Below, piece after piece: positions 1 to 8,374 of a stretch of 64,000 bases of DNA. Both the position numbers and the translations under genes were made by a program. The notes beneath the pieces were generated by a model. The model saw only the letters and a list, made by a program, of their open reading frames with translations, was not told where the DNA came from and ran no database searches. Location: positions 62,001 to 126,000 of the forward strand of contig NZ_JACHMS010000001.1 in NCBI RefSeq assembly GCF_014205055.1, written 5' to 3'. Source of the DNA: Streptomyces luteogriseus. Lineage in GTDB: Bacteria > Actinomycetota > Actinomycetes > Streptomycetales > Streptomycetaceae. How positions within the stretch are numbered: the first letter of the stretch is position 1; each line of letters begins with the position of its first letter.

Positions 1-119
1 TGCTCGTGCGGATCGAGTCGCCCCTCGGCCAGCGCTGCCGCCAGCACACCGAGCGCCTCGTCGCGGTCGAGGTCCGAGACCCGCACAGCGGGTACGGAGG
101 GCTCACGTCGGTCATCCAC
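1..119 (-). CDS. DUF1707 (SHOCT-like) domain protein, 5' part only
   Basis: The gene runs off the left edge of the window. The start is a GTG at 119, set by an AAAGGAG ribosome site (complement of about 127-134) seven bases upstream. The first residues read VDDRREPSVPAVRVSDLDRD and then EALGVLAAALAEGRLDPHE, which is the DUF1707 pattern (RVSDxDRexv...L..A...GRL...E) found at the N-terminus of many actinobacterial membrane-associated proteins. It is divergent from the TetR gene, so both probably share the control region at 120-203. Anything beyond residue 39 is outside the window. Confidence 0.8.
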   Translation of the reverse strand, partial: MDDRREPSVPAVRVSDLDRDEALGVLAAALAEGRLDPHE

Positions 120-166
120 CCCTGTCTCCTTTCAGCTCCGTGCAGCACGTCACCTGACGGAAGATT

Positions 167-183
167 AGAATACGACTGTATCT
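167..183. promoter_or_regulatory. probable TetR operator
   Basis: AGAATACGACTGTATCT contains ATAC-GACT-GTAT, a perfect inverted repeat with a 4-base centre. It lies just upstream of the TetR gene and between it and the divergent DUF1707 gene, the usual place for a self-regulating TetR operator. Binding is inferred. Confidence 0.5.
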
Positions 184-203
184 CAAAGATGGGAGTGCGA
201 CCG

Positions 204-800
204 ATGCCCAAAACCGTCGACAGGGAGGAACAGCGCCGGCAGATCGGTGCGGCCCTGCTCCAGCTGGTCGCCGAACGCGGCCTCGACGAGGTCAGCGTGC
301 GCACGGTGGCCGCCGCAACGGCCCGTTCCCCCGGCGCTGTTCAGAAGTACTTCCGCACCAAGGACGAGATGCTCACGTTCGCCGCCGAGCTGGCCGGTGA
401 GCGCATCGAGCGCCGGATGGCCGAGGTGAACACCGCATTGCCGCTGCGCCAGGCGCTGCGTGACCTGATCCTGACCACGCTCCCCATGGACGCCGAGCGG
501 CGCGCCGAGGCCACCGCGCAACTAGCCTTCGCCGTCCACGCGGCACACCACCCCCGCCTTGCCGCGATCCGGCGACAGGTCGACCAGGACATCCGTCAGG
601 CACTGGCCACCTGGCTGGAGTCAGCCGGGCACGAAACCCACGCGGCGGCCGTCGCTGACGCAGTCATCGCACTGTCCGACGGCCTGGCACTGCGCATGCT
701 GTACACCCCGCAGGAGCGGGAGCACCTGCTCACAGTCCTGGACCAGGCGCTGGACACCCTGATCCCGGGCCATGAGACAACCCAGCATCTCCGCGAGTAG
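204..800 (+). CDS. TetR family transcriptional regulator
   Basis: A 198-residue regulator. The N-terminal helix-turn-helix is at about residues 26-52, with the typical AVQKYFRTKDEML run at the end of the recognition helix. The C-terminal part is the variable ligand-binding domain. The ATG at 204 is chosen because GGGAG lies eight bases upstream; an in-frame ATG at 189 has no such site and would leave less room after the operator at 167-183. The divergent DUF1707 gene is the likeliest target along with the gene itself. The ligand cannot be read from sequence. Confidence 0.85.
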   Translation: MPKTVDREEQRRQIGAALLQLVAERGLDEVSVRTVAAATARSPGAVQKYFRTKDEMLTFAAELAGERIERRMAEVNTALPLRQALRDLILTTLPMDAERRAEATAQLAFAVHAAHHPRLAAIRRQVDQDIRQALATWLESAGHETHAAAVADAVIALSDGLALRMLYTPQEREHLLTVLDQALDTLIPGHETTQHLRE

Positions 801-959
801 GCCGGGGAGACTCCCGCACCAGCAGCGGGACCCACCCTCCGGGCCCACGGGCCCCGCTGGTTCAACCGATGCCGGGCGTGCCTCCTCAGCACCCCGCCGA
901 CGCTGCGCGTGCCGCCGGCCGGCGGTGATAAGGACGTCCGGGCGCTGGCCACGCAGCGC

Positions 960-1498
960 CTAGATCTCGATGCCGAGCGCCGTGTCCGGCCTGCACTTCG
1001 TGCACGCCGACGCCTGCTGGCGCAGTGCCGCGATGGCCTGCGCTCTGGTCGCAGGTTTCGTCCGTTTGCCCGGGTCCCAGCACTCACCCGTGTGCAGGGC
1101 GCCGTCGGACTGCACGCTGAGGGCCTCGACGCGGATGCCGCGCTCGGAGACGGGTTCGCTGCCGGGCCACAGGCCGGCGTAGGCGGCCTCGTCGCGGACG
1201 ACGGCGAGCACGGCCTGCCCCAGACCCGCGGCGTCGAGCACGCCGTCGAAGCCGGCCACTTCGGGGGGGCTGGCCGCGGTCCAGGAGGTGGTCGGCGCCG
1301 CGGGCTCGGACGAACTTCTCGTCAGCGGCGGAGCCGAGGCCGGTGACCTTCAGCCCCTGCCGGTGGGCCAGTTCCACGGCGTGCGCCCCGACTCCACCGC
1401 CCGCGCCAGTGACCAGCAGACTCTGCCCCGGGGCCAGGTCGAGCAGGCGCAGCACTTGAGAGGCGGTCGTCGTGTTCAGTGGCAGGGCCGCAGCTGAG
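960..1498 (-). pseudogene. broken quinone oxidoreductase / zinc-type alcohol dehydrogenase
   Basis: Read on the minus strand, the 5' part gives ALPLNTTTASQVLRLLDL followed by the Rossmann motif VTGAGGGVGAHAVELA, as in medium-chain quinone oxidoreductases. The frame is lost after ARGADHLLDRG. A second frame then carries the C-terminal part (FDGVLDAAGLGQAVLAVVRD through LGIEI and a stop at 960). The switch falls near a run of seven G at about 1263-1269. The N-terminal catalytic part is missing or scrambled above 1498. The gene is therefore truncated and frameshifted. Confidence 0.75.
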
Positions 1499-1603
1499 TG
1501 TCGTCGGCCTGTCGGCCGACGCGAAAGCGTTGCTCGAGTAACGCAGACGGTCCGTGGACGACACGGTGGATGAGGATGACCGCCGAGATGCCTGTCCGGG
1601 CGC

Positions 1604-1791
1604 CGTAACGCGATCGCCCAGTACCGGGCCCTGACTCAGCTGCGTGTCGGTTCGGCCGAGGAGTACCGGGCCATCGGACGCTCCTGCGTGGACAACGACG
1701 CCTGGCGCACCGCCTACGAGGCGATCGCCCCGGGGCTAGCCGCATTTCAGCGCGAGCCATCGAGGCCTACTCCATCACCAGGCTGGACTGA
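1604..1791 (+). pseudogene. C-terminal TipAS-domain remnant of a MerR-type regulator
   Basis: The frame reads AEEYRAIGRSCVDNDAWRTA and then YEAIAPGLAAFQRE, which matches the end of the TipAS antibiotic-recognition domain of TipA-like MerR regulators (typically '..YVxDxRfxatYe.iAPGLA.f.rdAI.ay'). A single missing base near 1756 shifts the last part; the next frame reads AIEAYSITRLD and stops at 1791. No N-terminal DNA-binding region is present upstream, so this is the tail of a decayed gene. Confidence 0.6.
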
Positions 1792-1793
1792 GA

Positions 1794-1844
1794 CACAGCG
1801 CAACCGCCATCACGGGACGGGCTCGCGATGGCGGTTGTGCGTGT
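1794..1844 (+). terminator. hairpin after the TipAS remnant
   Basis: CAACCGCCAT (1801-1810) pairs with ATGGCGGTTG (1828-1837), and the pairing extends outward with small mismatches to ACAC/GTGT. It starts three bases after the TGA of the TipAS remnant, so it was probably its terminator. Confidence 0.55.
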
Positions 1845-2235
1845 CACGGCAGGCCGCGATATTCGATCCCGAGGACCAGTGATAACGACACAGCACGGGG
1901 CGCTGTGAGTGAAATGGTCATACCGGGCCTTGGTGCAGTCCCGCCCGGGACAAACTGCTCTACCCGCGGTCCAGGCGGCTGCTCTCTGCCCCCTGGCCTT
2001 GACCAAGGCGAGAGAGCATTCAATGGCGGAGGCCGTGACGAGGGCGGCTGCGGTACGCAGTGATGCTCTTCATGCTCGCGCCGACGTACGCCCTAAGCGC
2101 TGCCGCGGCAGTCTCAGGTCGCGAGCTCCATCATGTCGCTCTCGCTCCGCCCCCCCCAGAAGGACGCCGGAACTGCCCTCCCTCGATACGGACCTCATGC
2201 GTACACGTGCCGCGGCGGCATGTGGCTGTTGACGA
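1845..2235. other. no recognisable gene
   Basis: Short open frames on both strands, none with protein-like composition or a ribosome site. Nothing else was seen. Confidence 0.5.
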
Positions 2236-3369
2236 CTATTTCGTCCGCAACATGAGGGCGTGTCGAGTGTTGTCCCCGTAGACGCCGGTCTCGTCTCCAT
2301 GGATGCCGTACGCGTTCTGGAATCGGCCCACTGCCTGCCGGACCTCCGTGTCGAAACGGCCGTTGAGGGCGCCGCCGTCATAGATGTGAGGGATCTGGAG
2401 CAGACGCACCTGCAACTCGTAAACACCGTGGCCGGTGTCGCCTTGGCGCAGTAGCCCGGTGCCCGGGATCTCGGGAAGCGAGGCGTTGCCGGGAGTGGGC
2501 CGGTTCGGTTGCCCGGTCGGTGGGGACGGTACTGCAGGTGCCGGATTCTCAGGCAATGGCCGGGCCGGTTGCTCCAAGGACGCAGGCGGCGCCGGTGCGG
2601 AGTCGCCTGTGCTGAGCAGCCAAGAGGCAAGGACCAAGCCACTCACGGCGCCCAGGCCGAAGACTCCGGCGAGCCGGCTGTGTCGCCGGTCGGTGAAGCG
2701 TCGATGTCCTTGGCTTGCCCTCGGCTCAGGCGGGCGGACCGGTTCTGGCCGCAGTGGCGTGTGGGAGGGAGGGGCGACGAAGCAGCTCGGCTGCGCGGCC
2801 TGCGATTGGTAGGGGGAGTCCTCCGTTGAGTCGGTCCTTCGGCGCGCACATTCCTGCAGAGCGCCTGGGGGCGGCGGGAAAGCTGCTGGCGGTTCGGCCT
2901 GCGCTGGACCCCCGCCGCTCGCAGTGGGTGGCTGGCCCGTCTCCGGTGGTGCGACCGCGTCGGGGGGCGTGACCGCCTCCTGCCGCACACCGCGTGACCA
3001 CAGCGGCTCGACCACGGCGTTCTCGGCGGCTGGCCGGTCCCGAGCGGGTTGAGGCGGGTCGGCAGACGGTAGGAGGCCTTCCGGACTGACCGGAACCAGT
3101 TCGGGCCGGGACCCCAGGCCCTGCGTCCGTGGCTGCGGTGGCGACAGGGACGGGTCGGGATGAGTGGAGCTACCGTATCCGGCTGTTGCGCTGGGGTGGT
3201 CCAAGGACGGTAGCGGGCTTCCGGGCGGGCCGTGCTCCTCCACCGCGTAAAGATCAGCGCGAGCGGCATCCAGGGCGTTCAGAACTGCCTGAAACGAATC
3301 CTGGATTTCTTGCGCGGGCTCGCGCCCCCAGTGGAGGGCCGGGATCGGTTCGGCCTCGTCGCATCCCAT
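2236..3369 (-). CDS. membrane-anchored peptidoglycan-binding protein
   Basis: A 377-residue protein. The ATG at 3369 follows GAGGAGG by seven bases. Residues 1-230 are a low-complexity, proline-rich cytoplasmic part. A single transmembrane segment (AGVFGLGAVSGLVLASWLL) lies at about 233-253, then a Pro/Ala linker. The last 70 residues form a PG_binding_1 domain: LRQGDTGHGVYELQVRLLQI, a glycine turn, FDTEVRQAVGRFQNAYGI and a closing GVYGDNT. It probably has its N-terminus inside and its C-terminus at the cell wall. No enzymatic domain is visible. It stands alone, with DNA lacking clear genes on both sides. Confidence 0.8.
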   Translation of the reverse strand: MGCDEAEPIPALHWGREPAQEIQDSFQAVLNALDAARADLYAVEEHGPPGSPLPSLDHPSATAGYGSSTHPDPSLSPPQPRTQGLGSRPELVPVSPEGLLPSADPPQPARDRPAAENAVVEPLWSRGVRQEAVTPPDAVAPPETGQPPTASGGGPAQAEPPAAFPPPPGALQECARRRTDSTEDSPYQSQAAQPSCFVAPPSHTPLRPEPVRPPEPRASQGHRRFTDRRHSRLAGVFGLGAVSGLVLASWLLSTGDSAPAPPASLEQPARPLPENPAPAVPSPPTGQPNRPTPGNASLPEIPGTGLLRQGDTGHGVYELQVRLLQIPHIYDGGALNGRFDTEVRQAVGRFQNAYGIHGDETGVYGDNTRHALMLRTK

Positions 3370-3748
3370 CGGTAGTCCTCCTCGACCAACCAGGTCCGGA
3401 GCGGGGCGCCACCACGGCCCGCATAGTGCTGCGTGGAATCCGTGCCGGCAGACCAGTGATCTGCTGAACTGGCCGGTCAACGCGGGAGATCGGGTCGATA
3501 TCGTCTGTTGGTGAGCTGGGCCGCAGAGGTGTGCCTACGGTCTTCTTGTCAACCGATACGCACTCGGCGTGGCCTCGTCTCAATCCTTTGGCAAGCGAAA
3601 GCCGCATTTTTGGGCTCCGAGGCGTCCGAGCCGCCAGGAGGAACTTCCGCTGCGGTTCGACTTGTCTGAGGACGCCGTCCTCGGCACCGCGCGCACTCTC
3701 ATCCCGACTCTCGTCGCCGCGCCGGGTCGTGTGCGTGGCTGGTATGCG
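3370..3748. other. upstream region of the peptidoglycan-binding gene
   Basis: No convincing gene. It separates two minus-strand units and probably contains the promoter for the 3369 start; no clear -10/-35 pair was recognised. Confidence 0.4.
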
Positions 3749-4417
3749 TCAGGTCGCGATTCCGACGACCTGCTCGACGGTCTCCGGCTCGTTCACCATG
3801 GCGAGCATGTGGTGGGCGACGTCGGCGCGTGGCACGGAGAATCCGCCCCGGATGTTGCGGTTCCACGCGGTCCGGTACGTGCCGGTCAGGGGCTTGTCGG
3901 TGAGTTTGGGCGGGCGCGACACCGTCCAGTCCAGTCCGCTGTCGCGCAGGGTCTGCTCGGTGACGGCGAGGTCGGCGTAGTGCCGGCCGAACATCGCATG
4001 GGTCAACCGGACTCCCAGGTGGCGCATGAGGAAGCCGTCGCCGGGATCGTGCCTGGGTGGCGTCGGCCGGCCAGGCACCGGCACCGGTCCGACGGGTGCG
4101 GCGCTGACGATGATGATCCGCCGGACGCGCTCGGCCTGCATCGCCGCGACGATCGCGCGGGTGCCGTGCGAGGTGATGCCCGCGTCCGCGCGCGGGTTTC
4201 GCGGGCCGAGCGCGGACAGTACGGCGTCGGCGCCGCGTACCGCCGCGGTGAGCGTCGGCATGTCGGGTCGGGTGAGGTCGACGGCGACCGTCCTGACGCC
4301 GTCCGGCAGGTCACTTGGGCGGCGGGCCACGGCGGTGACGTCATGCCCGCCGGCTACCGCCTGCTCGACCAGGTGCCGTCCGATACCGCCGGTGGCGGCG
4401 ACGATCGTGAGTCTCAT
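3749..4417 (-). CDS. NAD(P)H-binding oxidoreductase (atypical SDR)
   Basis: A 222-residue protein with an N-terminal dinucleotide-binding motif (VAATGGIGRHLVEQAV), a second strand ending VTAVARRP, then DADAVLSALGPRN and a late SGLDWTVSRPPKLTDKP segment typical of atypical short-chain dehydrogenases of the NAD(P)-binding/NmrA-like type. Its ATG overlaps the stop of the upstream gene (ATGA, 4414-4417), so the two are translationally coupled. It is the last gene of the run that starts at the ECF41 sigma gene or at the decarboxylase. Such reductase/epimerase genes are standard neighbours of ECF41 sigma factors. The substrate is unknown. Confidence 0.82.
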   Translation of the reverse strand: MRLTIVAATGGIGRHLVEQAVAGGHDVTAVARRPSDLPDGVRTVAVDLTRPDMPTLTAAVRGADAVLSALGPRNPRADAGITSHGTRAIVAAMQAERVRRIIIVSAAPVGPVPVPGRPTPPRHDPGDGFLMRHLGVRLTHAMFGRHYADLAVTEQTLRDSGLDWTVSRPPKLTDKPLTGTYRTAWNRNIRGGFSVPRADVAHHMLAMVNEPETVEQVVGIAT

Positions 4418-5247
4418 CGGGGTCCTCCCGCGGTGAAGGCGGCGCGGTGGTCCTGCGCCCAGGTGGCGAACGTGCGGGCCGGGCGGGCCAGCAGCCGCCG
4501 CACGGTGTCGGTGGTGGGCCCGGCTTCGCGGGCGTAGTCGGCCAGCGAGCCGAGCAGCCGGTCGGGTACCTCGTCGGGCAGGCCGGCGGCGAGCATGCCG
4601 CGGCGGATCTCGTCCGGTGCGGCCTCGACGAACGACAGTGTCCGGTCGAGGGCCGCGCCGAGCGCGGCGACCTTCTCCGGCTGGCTCAGCGACTGTTCTC
4701 CGGTGAGCAGGTACGTCTGACCGCGGTGCTGCGGGTGGGTCAGGGCGAGGGCGGCCACCGCGGCGATGTCACGCTCGTCGACGGTCGAGGTCCTCGCATG
4801 CGGGTACGCCCCCCGTACGATCCCGGTGGCCTGGATCTGCCCGGCCCAGGCCAGGGTGTTCGCGGCGAAATCGGCGCAGCGCAGGATCGTCCAGTCCAGG
4901 CCGCTCCCCCTGGCGATTTCCTCGACCGCGTGGAACTGCTGCCGGAAGCGTGCGTGCCCGGCCGGGTACCGCACGGTCACGGAGGACAGTACGACCACTC
5001 TTGCCGCGCCCGTTTCGCAGGCGTGGGCCAGCAGGTCGACAGCGGTGGAGCCGGCGGCACGTGGGCTGAGCATGATGGCCTCCACGCCGTCGAGGGCGGG
5101 CACCTTCGCGGGGTGGACGAGTTGTGTGCCCGCGGGGAATTCGGCGTGCGGGTCGCGGGTGACAGCGGCGACTTTTGTTCCCCCCTCGACCAGGAGGCGG
5201 ATGGTTTCTCGGCCGACGACGCCGGTGGCCCCGGTAATCAGGATCAT
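4414..5247 (-). CDS. NmrA-like NAD(P)-binding protein / epimerase-type
   Basis: A 277-residue protein beginning MILITGATGVVGRETIRLL, the glycine-rich nucleotide-binding motif of NmrA/SDR-extended proteins. GSGLDWTILRCADFAANTLA and the DERDIAAVAALALTHPQHRGQTY block are typical of the family (quinone oxidoreductase QOR2-like or NmrA regulators). The ATG at 5247 follows GAGGGG by seven bases; an upstream in-frame start at 5301 lacks a site. It overlaps the next gene by ATGA. Its position downstream of the ECF41 sigma gene suggests the same regulon. Confidence 0.83.
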   Translation of the reverse strand: MILITGATGVVGRETIRLLVEGGTKVAAVTRDPHAEFPAGTQLVHPAKVPALDGVEAIMLSPRAAGSTAVDLLAHACETGAARVVVLSSVTVRYPAGHARFRQQFHAVEEIARGSGLDWTILRCADFAANTLAWAGQIQATGIVRGAYPHARTSTVDERDIAAVAALALTHPQHRGQTYLLTGEQSLSQPEKVAALGAALDRTLSFVEAAPDEIRRGMLAAGLPDEVPDRLLGSLADYAREAGPTTDTVRRLLARPARTFATWAQDHRAAFTAGGPR

Positions 5248-5412
5248 GATTGAACCCCTCGTGGGTGTGTCGATAGTCGATCTTGCGCGGTGGATGATCA
5301 CGGTTCGTATCGCGGTTCAAATCGTGGGAGAACGTCAGGACGAGCCGTGCGCCAGGACATCGGCATGCGGCACTGAAACCTCCGGTCCTGCCCTGTCAGG
5401 CTGGTCGGGAGA

Positions 5413-6333
5413 TCACTGGGTTTTACGGGTCTGCTTCACTTCCTGGTCGACGGCCCAGGCGTCGGCGACCGGGCCGAGGTGGCTGAGCTTGTCGGGGTTG
5501 ATGACCGCGCGGATCGTCTGGATCTGCCCGTCGAGTGTGTCGAGGGCGAGGATGTGGAGGATCTTGCCGTCGCGGTCGCGGAAGAGCGCGCCCGGCTGCC
5601 CGTTGACCTCGTGCGCTTCGAACGTGATGTCGATCCGGGCCATGAGCGGGTAGACGGTGGCGAGTAGCCTGGCCACGTCCTCGGCGCCGGCGACGGCCCT
5701 GGCCAGCTGCGGTGCCTTGCCACCGCCGTCCCCGATGAGCTGGACGTCGGCCGACAGCAGATTCTGCAGTCCGTCCACGTCTCCCTGCGTCAGTGCCTCG
5801 AAGAACCGCCTCGCCAGTTCCTGCCGATCCTGGCGGTCCGCTTCGAACCGGGGCCGCCCCTCGTGCATGTGGCGGCGTGCCCGTACGAGCAGCTGCCGGC
5901 ACGCCGCCTCTGAGCGCCCCACCGCGTCGGCGATCTCGTCGAAGCCGAAGGCGAAGACGTCCCGCAGCACGAACACCGACCGCTCCAGCGGGCTGAGCCG
6001 CTCCAGGAGCAGCAGCGCCGCCATCGACACCGAGTCGGCCAGCTCGGCCGCGCGGGCCGGGTCCTGGTACGGATCGTCCAGCAGCGGCTCGGGCAACCAC
6101 GGTCCGACGTACTTCTCCCGCCGTACCCGGGCGGAGCGAAGCACGTCGATCGCGATCCGGGTCACCGTGGCTGACAAGAACGCCTTGGCCGACACGGGCC
6201 GGGTTCTCGAGGCGTCGTAGCGGAGCCAGGTCTCCTGCACCGCGTCCTCCGCCTCGCCCACGCTGCCCAGGATCCGGTACGCGATCGAGAACAGCAGCGG
6301 CCGGAGCTCCTCGAACTCCTCGACCTTGCTCAT
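5413..6333 (-). CDS. sigJ: ECF41-type RNA polymerase sigma factor with SnoaL-like extension
   Basis: A 306-residue sigma factor. Sigma-2 covers about residues 8-75 (AYRILGSVGEAEDAVQETWL), sigma-4 about 105-155. Between and after them are hallmarks of ECF41: the WLPEPLL linker (about 80-85), a C-terminal NTF2/SnoaL-like domain (about 170-300), the DGGGK motif at 202-206 and NPDKL near the end. In this group the C-terminal extension acts in cis like a built-in anti-sigma, replacing a separate one. The ATG at 6333 follows GGGGGA by about seven bases. The neighbours (decarboxylase, reductase, epimerase-like genes) are the known ECF41 context. The symbol is by analogy with mycobacterial SigJ. Confidence 0.9.
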   Translation of the reverse strand: MSKVEEFEELRPLLFSIAYRILGSVGEAEDAVQETWLRYDASRTRPVSAKAFLSATVTRIAIDVLRSARVRREKYVGPWLPEPLLDDPYQDPARAAELADSVSMAALLLLERLSPLERSVFVLRDVFAFGFDEIADAVGRSEAACRQLLVRARRHMHEGRPRFEADRQDRQELARRFFEALTQGDVDGLQNLLSADVQLIGDGGGKAPQLARAVAGAEDVARLLATVYPLMARIDITFEAHEVNGQPGALFRDRDGKILHILALDTLDGQIQTIRAVINPDKLSHLGPVADAWAVDQEVKQTRKTQ

Positions 6334-6511
6334 GCAGTCTTCCCCCATTGCGGTCTGTGTGCCCGTCCGGACCCGCGCCGGTGAGGCACCTTCGAAGATC
6401 ATCCGATGTGTGGGCGGAGCAGACAACGCTCGTACCGCGACCGCCCTGCCCGCCTTGACCACGGCGTCCTGGCCCCGGCGGGCCTGACCTGGGCCAGGAT
6501 GCGGTGGCGGT

Positions 6512-6985
6512 TCAGTGGAACTGGCCGACCTGGTAGTCGCCGGCCGGCTGCTGGGTGATGATGTTCAGTCGGTTCACCGTGTTCATGAACGAGACCAGCA
6601 GCACGAGGGCCGTGAGCTGCTCCTCGTCGTAGTGCTGGGCGGCGCGCGCCCACACGTCGTCGCTGACCCCGGTGGCCGCGTCCGCGACCCGGGTTCCCTG
6701 CTCCGCCAGCTCCAGTGCGGCGCGCTCGGCCGCGGTGAAGACCGTTGCTTCCCGCCAGGCCGCGATCAGGTTCAGCCGCACCGGGCTCTCGCCGGCCGCG
6801 GCGGCTTCCTTGGTGTGCATGTCGATGCAGGCCGCGCAGCCGTTGATCTGGCTCACGCGCAGCGCCACCAGTTCCTGCGTCGTGGCCGGCAGCGGCGATT
6901 CCTTCAGCTCCCGGCCGACCGACATGAAGTACTTGAGCGCCTTGCCGGCGGTCGCGCTGGCGAAGTAGTTCAGTCGCGTGTCCAT
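6512..6985 (-). CDS. carboxymuconolactone decarboxylase / AhpD-like protein
   Basis: A 157-residue CMD-family protein. The redox motif is GCAACIDMHTKEA (Cys50, Cys53, His57), as in AhpD-like alkylhydroperoxidases. The MDTRLNYF N-terminus is typical. The ATG at 6985 follows GGAGGAG. An exact ECF41 promoter match lies at 7025-7051, which would give a leader of about 30 bases. CMD genes are the commonest targets of ECF41 sigma factors. The sigma gene follows on the same strand after 178 bases, so readthrough could produce positive feedback. Confidence 0.9.
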   Translation of the reverse strand: MDTRLNYFASATAGKALKYFMSVGRELKESPLPATTQELVALRVSQINGCAACIDMHTKEAAAAGESPVRLNLIAAWREATVFTAAERAALELAEQGTRVADAATGVSDDVWARAAQHYDEEQLTALVLLVSFMNTVNRLNIITQQPAGDYQVGQFH

Positions 6986-7024
6986 CGTGTGCTCCTCCAC
7001 GTTCGTCGATGCCTTCATCCCCAA

Positions 7025-7051
7025 GACGAGACGGCCCTCACGTCTGTGACA
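7025..7051 (-). promoter_or_regulatory. ECF41-type promoter for the CMD gene
   Basis: On the minus strand TGTCACA (complement of 7045-7051) is followed by exactly 16 bases and CGTC (complement of 7025-7028). This equals the published ECF41 consensus as I recall it (TGTCACA-N16-CGTC). The spacing to the CMD start at 6985 fits transcription initiation close to the ribosome site. Confidence 0.85.
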
Positions 7052-7094
7052 CGACGCGGTGTGAGCCACGTCTCTCCGCTGACCGGGCTCGGGA

Positions 7095-7121
7095 TGTCAC
7101 AGGCCAAGTCGCTGCCTCGTC
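7095..7121 (+). promoter_or_regulatory. ECF41-type promoter for the DoxX gene
   Basis: TGTCACA (7095-7101), 16 bases, CGTC (7118-7121). It is the same element as on the opposite strand 43 bases away, pointing at the DoxX gene that starts at 7153. Confidence 0.85.
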
Positions 7122-7152
7122 TCGGGTGCGGAAGTCCTCGATCAGGGAGTTG

Positions 7153-7539
7153 ATGATGAACGTCGCACTGTGGATCACTGCCGGAGTGCTCGCCGCTGTC
7201 TGCCTGGTGGGCAGCTCCAAGGTGTTCGTGCCGAGGGAGAAGCTGGCCGCGATGGGCTCCTCTGCGCAGTGGGTCCTGGAGTTCAGCCCCGGTGCCCTCA
7301 AGGCCATCGGTGCCGTCGAGTTGCTGGCTGCGGTCGGCCTGATCCTGCCCGCGGCGCTCGACGTCGCGCCGGCCCTGGTGCCGTTGGCCGCCACCGGACT
7401 CGTTCTGCTGTTCGCCTGCGCGGTCGCCATGCGTCTGCGCCGTGGCGAGAAGGCCACGATCGCAGGCGACCTGATCTACCTCGCCCTAGCCGCCTTCGTC
7501 GCGTGGGGCCGTTGGGGCCCCGAGTCCTTCACCGGCTGA
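7153..7539 (+). CDS. DoxX family membrane protein
   Basis: A 128-residue protein with four hydrophobic segments, as in the DoxX_2 family: an N-terminal helix from NVALWITAGVLAAVCL, then a FSPGALKAIGAVELLAAVGL block, a third helix and a C-terminal IAGDLIYLALAAFVAWGRWG. Two adjacent ATGs (7153 and 7156) follow GGGAG; either may be used. It is driven by its own ECF41-type promoter and is divergent from the CMD gene. DoxX proteins are linked to thiol/redox stress, which fits the AhpD-like partner, but the exact function is not known. Confidence 0.85.
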   Translation: MMNVALWITAGVLAAVCLVGSSKVFVPREKLAAMGSSAQWVLEFSPGALKAIGAVELLAAVGLILPAALDVAPALVPLAATGLVLLFACAVAMRLRRGEKATIAGDLIYLALAAFVAWGRWGPESFTG

Positions 7540-7676
7540 CCACCGGCGCAGAAAGCCGAGCGCCGAAGTGCCAGGCACATTCCAGGTCGTACCGATACAC
7601 CTACCAGTCAACGGAGCTGGCTACGACGTCACTCGCTTCAGCAATGAACACCCCGCCCACTACAACAGCTTCGTCG

Positions 7677-8152
7677 CTATTGAACCTGGGCCGCGTCGCG
7701 CAGGGAGCACAGCCGGGTCCCTGGATGCTCCGCGGCGTCCGGCGCCTGGCCCAGGGTCAGCTTCGGCGCCCCGGCGGGTGCTTCGCAGTCGACGGCGTGG
7801 AAGACGCCCCGGCCGGGACCGCGGCCGCCGTCCAGCTTCTGCAGGACCCAGCCCGACGGCCGGCGCTCACCGAGGATCTGCTGCTCCGTCGGCGGCGGCC
7901 TGCTCGTGGGGACGTCGTCGTACGAGACGCCGGGCACCGGCTTCCACATGGTCGGGGGCTTGCACCCACACCCCGTACCAGGCGGGCTCCACATGCCCGG
8001 AAGGCGTGTCCTGCCAGGCCGGGACGGCCACCTTGTACAGCCAGGCGCCCGGAACCTGCTGGCGCTCCTGGAGGCGGGCCGGTGACCTCTTGGCCGTCGG
8101 GCAGGACCACGATGATGGGCGGCGGCTCCGGCTCGGGTGGCGTGTCCGCCAC
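7677..8152 (-). pseudogene. DUF6233-type protein, frameshifted twice
   Basis: From a GTG at 8152 the minus strand reads ADTPPEPEPPPIIVVLPDGQ, then loses frame. A second frame continues with RQQVPGAWLYKVAVPAWQDT and EPAWYGVWVQAPDH. After another shift a third frame gives PVPGVSYDDVPTSRPPPTEQ, ILGERRPSGWVLQKLDGG and LDAAEHPGTRLCSL-like sequence, ending at 7677. Together these make one colinear protein of the small streptomycete DUF6233 type. With two or more frameshifts it is unlikely to be functional unless the assembly has errors. Confidence 0.65.
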
Positions 8153-8154
8153 GG

Positions 8155-8365
8155 CTACGCCGCCTCCTGGCCCTCGCCGTCCTCACGTGCGAGGGCGTGC
8201 TTGAGCTGTGAGCGGGCATCGAGCCGTTCGGGCCCGGCGACGTCGTTCCAGAAGGCCGTGCGTGACGATCGCGGCGGTGAGGTCGCGTTCACGCTCGCGC
8301 AGCGCGGCGACTCGCCGCTGCTGGACGCCAGGCCGGGCCCCGGTGATGGAGTGGCGTCCGCGCAA
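8155..8365 (-). pseudogene. small helical protein paired with DUF6233, frameshifted
   Basis: The minus strand reads RVAALRERERDLTAAIVTH and then, one base shifted, AFWNDVAGPERLDARSQLKH ending LAREDGEGQEAA at 8155. The two parts are colinear and resemble a small charged protein commonly encoded just before DUF6233 genes in streptomycetes. Its stop is two bases before the GTG of the DUF6233 relic, so the pair was once an operon. Both members are decayed. Confidence 0.5.
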
Positions 8366-8374
8366 CGTCAGCGC

